Below, one piece after another: positions 33,864 to 48,872 of a stretch of DNA of 64,000 nt. Under the pieces are notes generated by a model, which saw only the letters and a list, made by a program, of their open reading frames with translations, searched no databases and had not been told where the DNA came from. Source of the stretch: Rutstroemia sp. NJR-2017a BVV2 (Eukaryota; Ascomycota; Leotiomycetes; Helotiales; Rutstroemiaceae); the NCBI GenBank assembly GCA_002946415.1, contig NJPS01000030.1, positions 124,001 to 188,000 on the forward strand, given 5' to 3'. Numbering within the stretch: the first letter of the stretch is position 1; each line of letters starts with the position of its first letter. The position numbers and the translations under genes were made by a program.

Positions 33864-36701
33864 ATGTCGACGACGCCCGAGCAAGATACAATAAGCGCGT
33901 CGACGCTCGACAATGCCGCAGCGCAAACGAATACAACGAACGGAACCACGGCAGAAACGAAAGAGAAGGGAGCAGAGAAAACAATATCTTGTGTATCATG
34001 CAGGCGGAGGAAACTGAAATGCGACCGTGTCAAACCAAAATGTGGCACTTGCGGGAGATTGAGGCATGAGTGTGAATATCCCGAGAGAAGGAGGAATCTA
34101 GGAGCGAAGAGAAGGAATATGAAGGAATTAGAAGCAAGATTGGCACAAGTGGAGACTCAACTTGTTGCGGAGACGAAGCAGACGGCTGCTAATTCGAGTG
34201 CGATCGAACCAAATGTCAGCCCCGATTGGAATGCGATGAATATGGATATGGACATCAATTTCAATGATGGAGGATTACAGAATTTGGGATTCGATATGCT
34301 TCAAGGAAATATGGGGGGAGATGGAGCCGGAGCCGGAGCCGGGGCTAGTGTGCCGATTGGGGATTACTTTTCGCAAGAGATTGTGAGCCTGGGACTACAA
34401 GAACCTCTGCCGCCGGATAGCCTAATGGATGAACTGTATGTTTTGCGCGACTTGAGACCTCCTTTGGTTTTATGCTGATGCTAGCAGGTATCGAATTTAC
34501 TTTGAGAGATATCATCCTGGTCTACCCATTATACACAAACCACGATTCTATGCAAGCCTAGATTTACCCACGCATCTTAAACCCCAAGTTTCGCTGCGCT
34601 ATGCCATGATGTTGATAGCTGCATGTGAGATGCCATGATCTTTTTGACATACTGCAGCTAATGGATGAAAGCATACTCGGATTCATACAAACACTATGCT
34701 GAGATATTCTACGAGCGAGCAAGGAGATATGCCGAGTTGACGGAGATGAAGGTTGGCAAGACGTGGGAAAATGTCTCGAGTTAGGAGCTAACAACAATCA
34801 GGGGCGTGGCGAATCGTTCATTAATATTCAGTCTGTGCAGACTTGGATACTTATCGCAAATTATGAGGCTACAAGTGCCTACTTCAGTCGAGCTTGGATG
34901 AGCACTGGAAGATGGTGAGCTTCCAATTCACTTCCAGAAACATCGCTTACAATTCCAGCGCACGGCTATGCCACATGCTAGGACTTGAGAAGATTGACCA
35001 AGAGGGCGGATTCTCTGGCAAACGACTCTTAAACCCCGCAAAGGATTGGATCGAAGCAGAGGAACGTCGAAGAGCATTCTGGGCATCGTTTTATGCTGAT
35101 CGATGGGCCAGTTCTGCTACAGGATGGCCGATGATGTTCGACGATATGACCGTAAGATGGCTCTGAATCACTATGATACTAAAGCTGACACCTGAAGATT
35201 GAAACGAACATGCCCTCTTCTGATGAAGCATTTGAATTAGGGATTGAACAGAAAACAACCTCGCTCGCTGATGCATTGACCCCCGATGGAGCTGCCAAAA
35301 TAACATCATTTGGTGGCATAGTTCTATCGGCTTGCTTGTTCGGGCACAACACGAATCACATGTTCAAAAAAGGGCCGGATGAACGTCCGGAAGACTTGGC
35401 TAATGGCGAGTTCTGGAAGAGACATCGGAGAATGGATAATGTTTTGTCTAGTACATTTATGTTTCTTCCAGATCACCTTCGGCTGCCTTCCGGAATCCGA
35501 GATATGAACATCGTCTTCTTTCACATGAATATACACACTTCAGCCATGTAAGATGACTAACCTCGTGGCATTGGATAGCGCTAATTCATTGTAGTTGCCT
35601 ACACCAAGGAGCCATCCTCACTGCTCAAAAGCATGGCATCAACCAGGCATTCATACGCCAAAGTGAAGCGAGAAGTCTTATGGCTGCTGAAGAAGTTGCA
35701 AATATAATGCGTCTCACCAGTCATCTTGACTCCTCTAGGGTTTGTTTGTTGCTCCACATACCGCAGTCACATCTAACAGAGAACAGATAAGCTCCTGGGC
35801 GGGGTTCTGCTTATACGTGGCAGGCGGAGTTTTCCTTCAGGATATTCGCAAACACCACTCAAATCCCCAATCAGCCAGCAACCTTGAATTTATTCTCTCG
35901 GCTATGAAAGCCCTTGGAAATCGGCATGTGGTCACTAAACATTTCAGCGCCCAACTCGAGTTCGATATCGAAAACAGCAATCTTGAACCCTCCAAAATGG
36001 CGAGCAACATCTACAAATCATATGAGAACGCTGCTTCTATACTTGACGATAGCGATATCTGCAGTTTCCCACTAAGGAGTAGACCCAAACCGGAGAACCA
36101 AGCCAATGTAAGTGCAAATAGAAACGGAGCATCAACAAACAAAGGGATTCCTGTTGTTCTAGAAGGCGTTTTACCTCGTCAAACTTCATCGGGATCTTAT
36201 GACAATTACCCACAACTATTCCATCAAAATGTAGTAGCCAATCACCGGTCTCAGCAGGACTCCGGTAGTGATACGCTTGACACAGATTTCAGTTTCGCCA
36301 CAGGAAACACGCCATCTTCGGATTCGTCGGCAAGTGCACACAATGCTACAGGTACAAATACCTATGCGTACCGAACGCCGAAGCCGAATGAGATGGATGA
36401 TTTCGGTACAGGTGATAATGCATGGGCCTTCGAGGCAGGATTCCCAGAGGCTGATTTGGGTCTGACTGGCAGTGGATTGAATGCTGCTGATGGTTTTATG
36501 GGTCTTATGAATGGGATGGATGCGACGGGATTTGAAAGTGGAAGAACAGATGGAACGGCAAAGCAAGGAGCAGGAAGGGCTGGATCGGGTGAGGTTGATC
36601 CACCGGAAAATGAGATGCTGAATAGTTTGTTGGATGTGAGTACAACTTGGGAAGGGGGCCTTGCTAGTTTGGTTAGTGGTAAGGGTATACCACGTTGTTA
36701 G
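33864..36701 (+). CDS. Zn2Cys6 transcription factor
   Basis: Eight exons (33864-34435, 34488-34624, 34672-34751, 34802-34914, 34959-35151, 35198-35547, 35595-35739, 35787-36701) give 834 aa. The zinc cluster is SCVSCRRRKLKCDRVKPKCGTC (C-x2-C-x6-C-x6-C-x2-C-x6-C) near residue 42, followed by KELEARLAQVETQL, a likely dimerisation helix. The fungal_trans domain starts YRIYFERYHPGLPIIHKPRF and includes WMSTGRCARLCHMLGLEKID and EERRRAFWASFYADRW. The tail is Gly-, Ser- and Asp-rich. The splice at 34625-34671 uses the acceptor in GAAAG; the nearer CAG would give a stop. ATG at 33864 (MSTTPEQ) is preferred over one 48 nt upstream. Confidence 0.9.
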
Positions 36702-37690
36702 TTGTGGTTTACTTGAGTATTCTGGTCTGGTCGATGGAGGATTGCTTGGTTTACGTCGGCGTTAGGGAGCTGTGTTGAAGAATGGCAAGGAATGGAGTAG
36801 GGTCATCCGGCATGGTGTGGGAAAGTGACGGTGCGGTCTCTATGATTGCATATACATATAACGATGTACAGCAAGAAGAACATACATCGCACACGAAAAG
36901 GGAAGGGAGAGGACAGGAAGAGGGAATCCTTTGGTTGGGGATATAATTGTACTCTATTACACTCTCTTCTTATCGCGTTGGTTGAATAGAAATAAGTCAA
37001 CTGTTACAATCACCGGATGCACATCCAAGCCTTCCGCATCCTCATTCCAAGCGGGATGAGCAGCATTACGCTTAGTTATTTTCTGAAAGTATTCAGCAAG
37101 ATCGTTGGATGGAGTTGATCAACATCGTTATTAAACGCACGTCGCACAACTCGGACCTAACCATCTTTCATATTCGCAAGCTCACATCATCACGAACGGG
37201 TTGATCCTACCACATCACATGTCCCACTCAGCTCACCAATCCATATGCTCACCCGAATCCTTGCTCTGGGCATCACTTTGACTAATGCGTGAGGATTGGC
37301 CGATGCTAGCAGTTGCTGACTTCTCGGGCTACCATGGACCTAAGAATTGAGAGCAGAAGAGCTAGTGGTACACGCTCTTTGCTAACAACACCTATGTGAA
37401 GGCAGAATCTGGCTGCTTTATATCATCTACTTTATGCTTTGCCTCTGTTGGAACACAGTCACTGAGAGTTTATCACGTGATCCAAATGCAGTTACGTAGC
37501 ACTAGTCCCGATTAAGTAGCCACAACCGAAGGTCTAGGGAAGAGCTCGACGAGCCTCCTTCCCCAAACCTTCAACAACAAGAATCACAACTACCACCAAC
37601 GCAATTAACATTCCACCACTACGCGGCGGTGCTATGCGTTACAGGTAGAGTGAATCGACAGCTTCAATGTTATAACATTACTACTCATTA
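36702..37690. other. Intergenic region
   Basis: From the regulator's stop to the edge of the transposon. The last few bases (37681-37690) are the displaced 3' end of the interrupted gene at 39836-42112. Nothing else was recognised. Confidence 0.5.
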
Positions 37691-39870
37691 AACTATATCC
37701 CGGCTCAAAGCACGGCCCACCTCAAAGCACACCCCCATCAGACATTTCTTACTTTTGCTTCAATATTAATTAAAAATCGAACTTATAAGATATCACGATA
37801 AAAATTGAAGATTTACATAGAGATAGAATGGAGTAAAAGATTTATATACCCAGAACTCCTATTGCTTGAAGCGGGATGGAAGAGTAATCTTACGGCCCCG
37901 AGTTGATCGTATTATACTACCCTCCCCTCCTTTTTCGATTATAACCTCCTTTGAGCCCGTAGAAACCTTAGGGACTGCTTTAGATCGTACATTAGGTTTT
38001 CTAGCTCCTGTAGTGGTCTTTTGAGCTGGTTTAATTAAAGCTTTCTTGGTCTTAGGAGCTCTCTTTTGAGTATTTTTAATCTCCTTCGTAATTTGTCGGT
38101 CTATCTCCTTCTGTATAACCTTTGCTATAGCCTCTAGCTTCTTTCTTTCCTTCTCTTCTTGTTTCCTAGCCTTCTCTATAGCTTTGGCCTGCTTCTCAGC
38201 TTCAATTGAAGCTAGCTTCTGCTGTTGGAAGTCTCTTGCATATATAATTCGGGAGGGGGAGAATAACTGAGTACCACTATCTGATTCGCCTACAAGGTTC
38301 AATCGCTTTCTACAGTTTCTCTTCTTCTTTTCTAGCTTTAATACTTCTTCTAAACCTCTAGCTCGGTAATCAGAAATCGAACGATAGACGGTAAGAGTTA
38401 AATTAGCTTTGAAGAGTTTCTCGAGAAGGGTCTCTTTTGGGTGACGATAAATCTCTTTTTTGAGCCGACATAGTGCTTTCGTTGAATATGGAGTCTTTAA
38501 AAGCGAAGAACCTAATAGCGGAGGTGAAGTAGAATATAAGGGAATAATTTATAGGATAGTTTTAGCTGAATTCTGAGGATATATACCAGTTTTTTCGAAT
38601 GCAGAAAGAATATTTTTCTCATTGAAGGCATCTTGGAATATATACTTAAAGATCCTATAAAATATGCCCTTCGTTATACTAATATGCCTATCGCCTGCTG
38701 AGATTATATTATTGAGATGGATACTGTATTAAGTAAAAAGAAGCAAAAAGCAGCCTATATCGAGAGGTTATAATCGATAGGTTGAATAAGGTAGGAGAAT
38801 CAGAAGGATAATCTTAAGAATATCGTATTTATTGATAAACTCTATATTGATATAGTTGGAATAGTTATCAATAATAAGAAGATATCTTAATCCTTTCGCT
38901 TTAAGTCGAGAATATCGATCGAAGATATTTATTAACCAGGTTAAGCCGAAATTGTTATTTGACTACCTATTTGCTGAAGCTCCAAAGTGGTATATAAAGT
39001 CCATTTTGATATCTTTTATCCAGGAATCTTGCAGATCTCCAGAAGCACCTTGATAAATCAATATAGGAGGTAATATAGTTCCATCTGTATAGATACTAGC
39101 TAATAAACTTATAAATTCTCTGGATCCATCCTATAGTACTTTGGTAGCTTTTCCTTGATTATAAGAACTATATATTATAATCCTCTTTATCGATCTTCCA
39201 ATCCCAATCAGGAAGCCTTTCTTGTCCCAATTGTATATATTCCGGAGCTTTATATTGTATTTTTCGACAGTGGCGGCAAGCTAAGTAGAAAAGGAGGGGT
39301 TAGCCAAAGTGATCAATAATTATTTAAAAGGTAACAACAATACGAAATAGCTCGAACCAGATCATAAAAATATTGGAAGTGTTGAATAGAATCAACTTTA
39401 ATATACAGATTATCGATATTGCGAAGATACCGACTTTGAAGGATATCTTTGTAGTGCTTCACGAAATCGGCTGTCCAGTTCTTACCTATAATACTGTTTA
39501 TAATCTCTTCTGCAAGGTTTCTGACGATATAACTTGTAGGAGCTATAGAGCGGGCTGAAAGCTTGTTAATCTGAGAGATTAGAGCCTGCTCCTGCTCTAG
39601 AGTTAGTTGTTGATGGTGTATAGAGGTGGCTTCCTTTCTCGAGGCAGTTAAGCCTCTGTATCGACGAGAGACAGCGCTGCGGGATAATCTATGGTCTCTA
39701 GCAGCTTTACTGTAATTCGGAGGGTCTTGTTTATCCAAATCAGCAAGCGCTGACTGCATGCGGGCTTCGTGGCTGATTCTATTTATGGTTGAAGGTTGTA
39801 GTTGTGGTAAAAAATGTGATTTTTGGAGGTGTGCTTTAAGGTGGGGCGTGCTCTGAGCCGGGATATAGTT
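37691..39870 (-). mobile_element. Fot1/pogo-type DNA transposon (2.18 kb)
   Basis: The ends are inverted repeats of about 45 bp: from 37691 AACTATATCCCGGCTCA continuing through CACCTCAAAGCAC, and the complement ending at 39870 with only a few differences. The TA on each side (37689-37690, 39871-39872) is the target duplication typical of pogo/Tc1-mariner elements. The length and long inverted repeats match the Fot1 class. One transposase is encoded on the minus strand and is broken by stops. The sequence is AT-rich with TAG/TAA replacing likely CAG/CAA codons, as expected after C-to-T mutation. Confidence 0.92.
37859..39759 (-). pseudogene. Fot1/pogo transposase remnant
   Basis: From an ATG at 39759 (MQSALADLDKQ) the frame holds the helix-turn-helix and CENP-B-like DNA-binding parts: NYSKAARDHRLSRSAVSRRYRG and NWTADFVKHYKDILQSR, then stops near 39313. 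The DDE catalytic part can still be read in pieces between 39250 and 38500: NWDKKGFLIGIGR, SIYTDGTILPPILIYQG and LLIIDNYSNY, with several in-frame stops. The end (38302-37859) is open: a long basic coiled-coil region rich in EKARKQEEKERKK. It is inactive as read. Confidence 0.88.
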
Positions 39871-42112
39871 TACCCCCAATAACCATGCCTATCTTTTCTT
39901 CACGAGCCTGAGCTACCGCACATGTCAAACAGCAGCTACCTTGATATAAGGCTGGTGAGCTGGTTGAACAGCAAAGAAACTGAGATTCCTGATTCCAATG
40001 AGTTAGGGTCAATGCCAAAACATTTGCACTCTTAGCGGCTGGAGCTTGGACCGAAGTGGCGATTACGCCTTCAGTAAATTCAGCGTCCAGTGCACTATGT
40101 CGTATATGGTCGCATTCGTCTGCAGGATTAAGACCCAAGAAGCCAAGGTGCACATCGAGAAAATTGACGTGGCAACTCTTTGTGGAGGACTGGATTCTGG
40201 ATCGGAGGAGGAGGACTTGAATTCTCTCGATGACTTCTGGTTGGAGAGTCATACTGAGAAGGTCATGTTCACCAAGGCTTGATGGCGTAATCTTGGCTTT
40301 CTTTGGCAATAAACTGACTCCTACTTTCGGCCGTTGCAATTTCTTGGAGTCGCCTTTCTGCGTCCTCGCACAGATAACTGCAGAATAGGAATTCGGTCCT
40401 TCCTGTAACTTGCCATCAACAAGCAAGTACTCTATCATCCAGGGATTTGTAATACGGGGATACTGAAGTGTCGCTGGAAAAACAGTAACATGCCCCGAGC
40501 TCTGGCAAACGATAGGTGGATCTTCTTTTCCATCAAGATAAAGACGCAAGTTCCACCTGTCTACCATTGACAGTATACTGTTATGGATGAATTGCACGCT
40601 AACATGGTTATACCCTCTTTCAAGAGGAGAGCCCTTCTTGAGCTGAACAGCGCGTACAACAGCACGGCCAAGAACTTGTGCGTTGCCTGACTGCGACCGT
40701 TGCACATGGCCAATGGCTACCGCACCTCTAGCCTTTATTAATGACGATATATAGCCTCTCTCCAAAATGTGGCCTAAAACAGTCCAGAATCGTGCAACTT
40801 GACAAGACTGCCAAGTCTTTCCTAACGATGTAGTCGACTTTGGGTGTTGTCCATGGTCCCAATGTTCCATATCGGAGCAAAGACCGCAGCTGCAACTTGT
40901 GTTTGGTATAACAGAAGCAACAGCGGTTTTGAGTTGTGTGTAAGATGACACAATATCCCTGCATTCCAAGTCCGTGGGTTCCATTAAGATTGTACTAAGT
41001 GACCTGCGGACGCGAAAATCGTACTCCGGGCCCAGAAGTGACCTCATCCCGTTCTTAGGAAATCGAAGGTAGCTATTTCCGTCTACATTGCATAGTTCGT
41101 GGCCACTTAAGGAAAATACTGCTGTAGCAGTGAGATTTGCTAAAGCTTCTCGTACGTTGCCATTTGCAGTTGCGCCGACCTTAGCCAAAGCAAGATCAAG
41201 GCAAGATGACAGCCACCCAGTCCATTTGAAATTGAGAGCATGAGGTTCGTTGGAATCGTCAGTTTGCACAAAACGACGGCTGAAATCCTCGCTATGCGCA
41301 CGGATCTTTGATCCAATACAAAAGCTCGATCCATTCTGTTCGTATCCTGTAACTGAAAAGGTCACCGAGGATCGTGTGCCTTGGTGAATTAGCTCTCCTT
41401 CCACTTCAACTCTTGTGTCCTCCGGGCAGAGACACATCAATAGAGCGAGAAGTGGCCCCGCTCCTTTAGAACCAATAAAAGACAAAGTGAGCTCTTCACT
41501 TTGGAAAGCTCTGTGCAACAAAACCAAGAACTCCACCATGGTTTCCTCTGTCGGGATGTCGGCGAGGTCCGTAGGCACTCCGCGACCAGCTTCGAAGAAA
41601 GATTGACGTAAGCGAGTAAGATGAAGAGCAAGAAGATTCCCGAATCCCAGACATGATAATTTATCTGAAAGGCATGCATTGAGATCGCTTAGTTGGGAGA
41701 TACTAGAGTTTTGTTGATCTCTCTGAATCACATGAGATGATAGTCCATGAAGGATCATGCCGCACCGCTCCTTCGCATAGAGATTTCCAAGGGCAAGGCA
41801 CAACAAAGATACTGTTCGGCCACCAGAACTACGACTCATGTGGGATGCAGTATCTCCTTTTTGCCATCCAATCCAAGCAGATAACCGTTCTAGCCGTACA
41901 GACGAAGCCCGCGCTAGTAAGTCCGGAAGTCTTAATGCCCAGTCTCCGTTTGAAAGAAACTGGTACCCCAGTGCTTGTGCTTGCAGAACCGCTAGCGCAC
42001 TGATGTTATCGGCGGATAGAGCTTTTAAGAGTGGCTGTGCTGCTCCAAGTAATGCTAGGGCATTGGTTGGAACATTTCCAACGTCCGCTTGTAGTGCTAC
42101 TTGGTCGGCCAT
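39836..42112 (-). CDS. Hypothetical 758-aa protein with transposon-derived C-terminus
   Basis: A single exon from the ATG at 42112. I recognise no named domain. Visible parts are an N-terminal helical region, a middle segment LSCLGFGNLLALHLTRLRQ and GSKGAGPLLALLMCLCPEDTRV, Cys-rich motifs CSCGLC and CCLTCAVAQ, and a late beta-rich part. Similar large uncharacterised proteins occur in filamentous ascomycetes (from memory, not checked). The last codons are not native: after VIGG the frame enters the Fot1-like element and reads KLYPGSEHAPP before a stop at 39836. Joining the flanks across the transposon gives VIGGNE and then TAG, the likely original end. So the protein is nearly complete but now has a foreign tail and an altered 3' UTR. 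Confidence 0.75.
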   Translation of the reverse strand: MADQVALQADVGNVPTNALALLGAAQPLLKALSADNISALAVLQAQALGYQFLSNGDWALRLPDLLARASSVRLERLSAWIGWQKGDTASHMSRSSGGRTVSLLCLALGNLYAKERCGMILHGLSSHVIQRDQQNSSISQLSDLNACLSDKLSCLGFGNLLALHLTRLRQSFFEAGRGVPTDLADIPTEETMVEFLVLLHRAFQSEELTLSFIGSKGAGPLLALLMCLCPEDTRVEVEGELIHQGTRSSVTFSVTGYEQNGSSFCIGSKIRAHSEDFSRRFVQTDDSNEPHALNFKWTGWLSSCLDLALAKVGATANGNVREALANLTATAVFSLSGHELCNVDGNSYLRFPKNGMRSLLGPEYDFRVRRSLSTILMEPTDLECRDIVSSYTQLKTAVASVIPNTSCSCGLCSDMEHWDHGQHPKSTTSLGKTWQSCQVARFWTVLGHILERGYISSLIKARGAVAIGHVQRSQSGNAQVLGRAVVRAVQLKKGSPLERGYNHVSVQFIHNSILSMVDRWNLRLYLDGKEDPPIVCQSSGHVTVFPATLQYPRITNPWMIEYLLVDGKLQEGPNSYSAVICARTQKGDSKKLQRPKVGVSLLPKKAKITPSSLGEHDLLSMTLQPEVIERIQVLLLRSRIQSSTKSCHVNFLDVHLGFLGLNPADECDHIRHSALDAEFTEGVIATSVQAPAAKSANVLALTLTHWNQESQFLCCSTSSPALYQGSCCLTCAVAQAREEKIGMVIGGKLYPGSEHAPP

Positions 42113-42886
42113 AGCCGATTATAGGACTAGTCTTTAAGTACATTCGTATCAGCCCCTTGTATCTTTGCTTTGCACGATGACCATGCAATTGCCGTACCTT
42201 ACCAAGTGGAGAAAGACCTTACCTATAGAAATTGTGGCCTGAAGGTGCTCTAGAACACCTGCTCTGGTTTATATTTGAAAGATCAGAGAACTGAAGCGTA
42301 GTTGAGCGAGGTGCGTTGACAGAGGTCACTCCAAACATCTAGTGAACTAGATTGCGTATGGCGGCCCAAGTGGTTAGCAAAGTGGCGTGGGAGAATATGG
42401 TATTGTCGCTAAGCATAAATTAGAAGTCTTCAAGGTCAGTGCCTATTTGCAAGAGACTGTAGCGTCTCGCGGCGGGGATGAATTCTTTGTGCGTCTTTAT
42501 GGGGATCCGACTCTAAAAGCAAGAGCAAACACAGCTTAGTTGTTATAGTTAAGAGAGAGGATTGAACGATTGAAGAAGGACATTGAGATTGAAGTCTGAC
42601 ACAGCCTCACAAGGCTGGGATCTGAAGCGCCTCTGGCAGGTTCCTTTTAAAAGCAAATATTAGTTACTACGAAACCGGCAAATTGCGTGACAAGTTCAAA
42701 TTCAGTTTATATATAATAGTTTATTCAACAGCCCTATCAACAATCACGAATAGCAGCTACGACTTAATAGAAGTCAAGTTCTGTTTGGAAGCAACGCTTT
42801 TCATTTGTTGTCGCTAACTATCCGAATCGCTATGATTCAACTCCAGACCTAGGTATTCATCCCATTCATTATTTCATAAATTACAT
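42113..42886. other. Intergenic region
   Basis: Upstream region of the 758-aa gene and 3' flank of the mannitol dehydrogenase gene, both on the minus strand. No further gene or repeat was recognised. Confidence 0.45.
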
Positions 42887-45569
<2,683 letters not shown>

Positions 45570-46924
45570 ATGTCACCTCGCCCACCATCATGTCTCCATC
45601 CCTTAATCGCGCGTCTCCCTCCTCAAGTGCGCCTACTTCCCTACCCCGCGGTCCGCATAATCTCGCTCCTTGTCTGCGTTAACATCGCGGTATGGATTGC
45701 TGTAGCTGTCGTCTTGCGCTGGCATCCTGCTCTGTCGTCTTCAGCCGTACTGTCTTATACATTTGGTCTACGGCATGCTCTGTGAGTCTTACCCGTCCTT
45801 TGTGTATCCCGCTCTCCAATTTGCGCCGCGTGATATGAAGCTAATAAATTCCGTAGTGATGCTGACCATATCTCCGCCATCGACTTGATGACTCGCCGTC
45901 TGATTGCTGCTCCCAAAGCTAATCACACATCGCAGCCAGTCACAGTAGGAACATGGTTTTCCCTGGGTCATTCAACCATCGTTATAATAACCTGCATCGT
46001 GGTAGCCGCGACCTCCGGAGCACTCGAGTCGCGCTTCCACTCTTTCCAGAATATCGGCGGTATCATTGGGACTTCTGTTTCTGCCGCAGTGCTGATCCTG
46101 TTGGGTGTTGGAAATGCATTTATTCTGTGGAAGCTGGTGCGGAAAATGCGAGAAGTGTTGCGGGAAGAAGTGGCGGAGGATGGAGGGATAGAAGGAGGGT
46201 TGGGCTTTGATGGTGCGGGGATCATGATGCGCGTCTTGAGGAAGGTTTTCAAGGTTATTGATAAACCGTGGAAGATGTATCCGTTGGGGGTATTATTCGG
46301 GCTGGGCTTTGATACAAGTAGTGAGATTGCGGTTCTGGGGATTGCATCTGTGCAGGGCGCGAAAGGCACGAGTATTTGGCTCATTTTGATTTTCCCTTTG
46401 CTGTTTACGGGTATGTTAACTTTATTTCCACTCTGGTTGAATATGGGCTAATATGAATAATGGCAGCGGGAATGTGCATGCTCGATACTACAGACGGCGC
46501 CGTCATGATGACCCTCTACACATCGACATCTCTCGCCCGCGACACAATTGCCATCCTATACTACTCAATTGTCCTAACTGGCATAACCGTTCTCGTGGCT
46601 ATCTGCATCGGTGTAATTCAACTGCTATCTCTAATCGCAAACTTCGCCACAGGATCATTCTGGGACGGTGTAAATGCAGCAAGCGATCATTTCGATGTGA
46701 TTGGCGGTGGAATATGCGGTGCTTTCGTAGTGGGAGGTGGTCTGTCAGTCTTGCTATATGGGCCGTGGAGAAGGTGGGTTGAGAAAGGGCGGCCTGGGGG
46801 TAGAAGCGCAGACGCAGATGAAGTAGAATTGGGCGAGTTGGCGGTCGTAAGGACAGATTTGGAGTTTGAGGATGAGAAGGGTGGCGGTTCGAGAAGTTTG
46901 GCAAGGGAAGTCGAGGAGCGATAG
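45570..46924 (+). CDS. NiCoT family nickel/cobalt transporter
   Basis: Three exons (45570-45781, 45857-46410, 46467-46924) give 407 aa. It imports Ni2+ (or Co2+) with high affinity across the plasma membrane, mainly to supply urease. The NiCoT signature RHALDADHI in helix 2 is made across the first splice. Further family motifs are VGTWFSLGHST, LGFDTSSEI and GMCMLDTTDG. Eight or so membrane helices are visible, with a cytosolic loop of about 40 residues (REEVAEDGGIEGGLGF) in the middle. The C-terminal tail is acidic. The start at 45570 gives an N-terminal helix of the right length. Confidence 0.93.
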
Positions 46925-48676
46925 TTGCCCATACTTTGGAGAATAGCTAGAGAATATAGTCATATTCATACATTATGAACCCAGTCTTTTGACTTATTGC
47001 ACTACACGCCTGAAAATAGATATTGACTAAGGTATACACGCTGAGGGTGTTCTGAAGCCCCTTTTGTATCACCAAATAATTATTTTGACCAAAAGGTGCT
47101 GAAGCAGAGAAGTTTGTATAAATTTGGTTTGGTTGGTCTAGGTTTCAATACTAGCTGAGATCAGAGTCACGTTATTGTATACCTTCCACAAATTATAGGT
47201 CACTTAACTCTAAGTGTCTATACCTTGAAGAATATTATTCTGGGGTACATAAAGAATCCACTTGATAAGCTATAATTGTCACGTTAGTTTTGGTTATACA
47301 GAGTTCGCTAACCCTCAAGCAAATCCCCTCTAGCCGGTGCAAGTGCTTGTGGTATTACCGCGGATATCCTAGCAACACCAATGTCGATGCCAGAACCGTA
47401 GAAACGTAGACTGCACAGAATAATTCTTCAAGTTTTCAAGTAAGTTCACGATCCTGTGCAAGTCTTTTTGCCGTAACTACTAGCAAGAAATGACGCTCAT
47501 ACCGTGACATCTATCGTGAGCTTGTGCCCGAGCAGTTGGATTGCCAGATACTGGCGGTGTCGCCTTGGGATATAGTGGAAGCAAAAGTTAATGGTGCTCC
47601 CTTATGAAATTCAGAGCTGCCTAGCTGAAAATGTGTGATTGAGTCTCGCGGGAGAACTACGTCCCAGAGGAAATCTGAGGTTTATATCCGCAGAACAGTG
47701 GCAGATACGTGAAATAAGAATCAGTCTAGATGGGTCTATAGCTATGTAGATCCCATCGAAGCCTCTGGTGGAGCATGAGAGTCATCGGATTTGGAATACT
47801 TCCAAATGGCCTCGTTTCCACACCTAGGAGGGTTACTATCATGGTATTTGTATCTGCTCTGTGTAACACAAACTGTAACGTGGAGCTATCGCTGAAAAGG
47901 TGATGGAAACGAAGACTTGGAAATGTGTGAATTTTCATCTAGCCGCTGGGAATGAAGACAATGGCCCGTATTTTACGGTTGATTTGGGTTTCGAATCATC
48001 GAGCCAAACCAACAGTCAGTCCTCCCATAGCCAAAGATCCTAGATTCCGATGTTGAGGTTCTAGAGAAAGCAGTGAACATACTTACCGCAGTAGGACAGA
48101 TACTCGGCTTCAGTTCCAGCCATGGTGAGGTCTAGCTCTTCATAGTCGAGCGTGGAGTAGACGAGTCGGGGGCAAGTACTTGGTCATGGTTTCTCTGAGA
48201 GGCCTAGCCATGAAAGAAGACATCTCAATGGTTGAACAACCAGTATAACCTTCAAACACGCAAGTTTGGACGAGGAAACGTATGTAAAAATTGCTGTACT
48301 ATCTTCCCCAAGTAGGCAGTTTGGGTGCGCCGTAGCTCGCCGGATTGATCCTAGTATGGTCAAATGTCCGCAAAAGCTGTCGTACTATCTTCCGTAGTTT
48401 GGGTGCGCAGTGGCTCGCGGGGTCAATCCTACTCATTGGATATCTCGGCCTCCATGCAGGTCCGAAGTGGGTGTCTTGGAAACAACCCGAGCGTTGGGAC
48501 TCCTCCCGTCTTTCGGAAGCGAATCGGCCGTTACAACTTTCTCTGTCTTCCGAAGTCCCTCGAGCAGACTTGGGAGTGCTAGGACAGTATTACCTAATTG
48601 TCTCGTTGTAATTTCTTGATGAGTTGTGTCGTGATAGAGATTGGCTTCAGATAGTTCAATTTGGTCTTACGTAGAG
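46925..48676. other. Gene-poor region with local duplication
   Basis: No gene supported. A ~65-bp imperfect tandem duplication lies at 48293-48439 (listed). Short frames at 48345-48619 are read through that duplication and are not called. Confidence 0.5.
48293..48439. repeat. Imperfect ~65-bp tandem duplication
   Basis: Unit 1 (48293-48359) and unit 2 (48376-48439) share GCTGT, TACTATCTTCC, AGTTTGGGTGCGC, GGCTCGC-like and TGATCCTA/TCAATCCTA blocks in order. They are separated by 16 bp. No coding capacity. Confidence 0.7.
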
Positions 48677-48864
48677 TAGGCTGCGGACCTACCCGCCGGG
48701 TTGGGACACCCATAGGTGGGTTATGATGACTGATAGGTACCCATTGGCTGTCACGGGCCTAATTTTAGTGTGTGCCACCCTTGATTGGGAAATGGATGGG
48801 TTGAAGAGCTCGAAAAAACCCACCCAACAGTTGCACCCATGAGGGCACCCCGTTCTGCAACCTA
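48677..48864 (-). mobile_element. hAT-type MITE, copy 2 (reverse orientation)
   Basis: 188 bp, starting TAGGCTGCGGACCTACCCG and ending CTGCAACCTA. It is flanked by the exact 8-bp duplication ACGTAGAG (48669-48676 and 48865-48872). Compared with copies 1, 3 and 4 the better-conserved end is on the left, so it is inverted. Non-coding. Confidence 0.9.
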
Positions 48865-48872
48865 ACGTAGAG

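Noticed and set aside
47980..48000. tRNA B-box-like GGTTTCGAATC
   Set aside because: No A box or cloverleaf partner sequence could be found around it.
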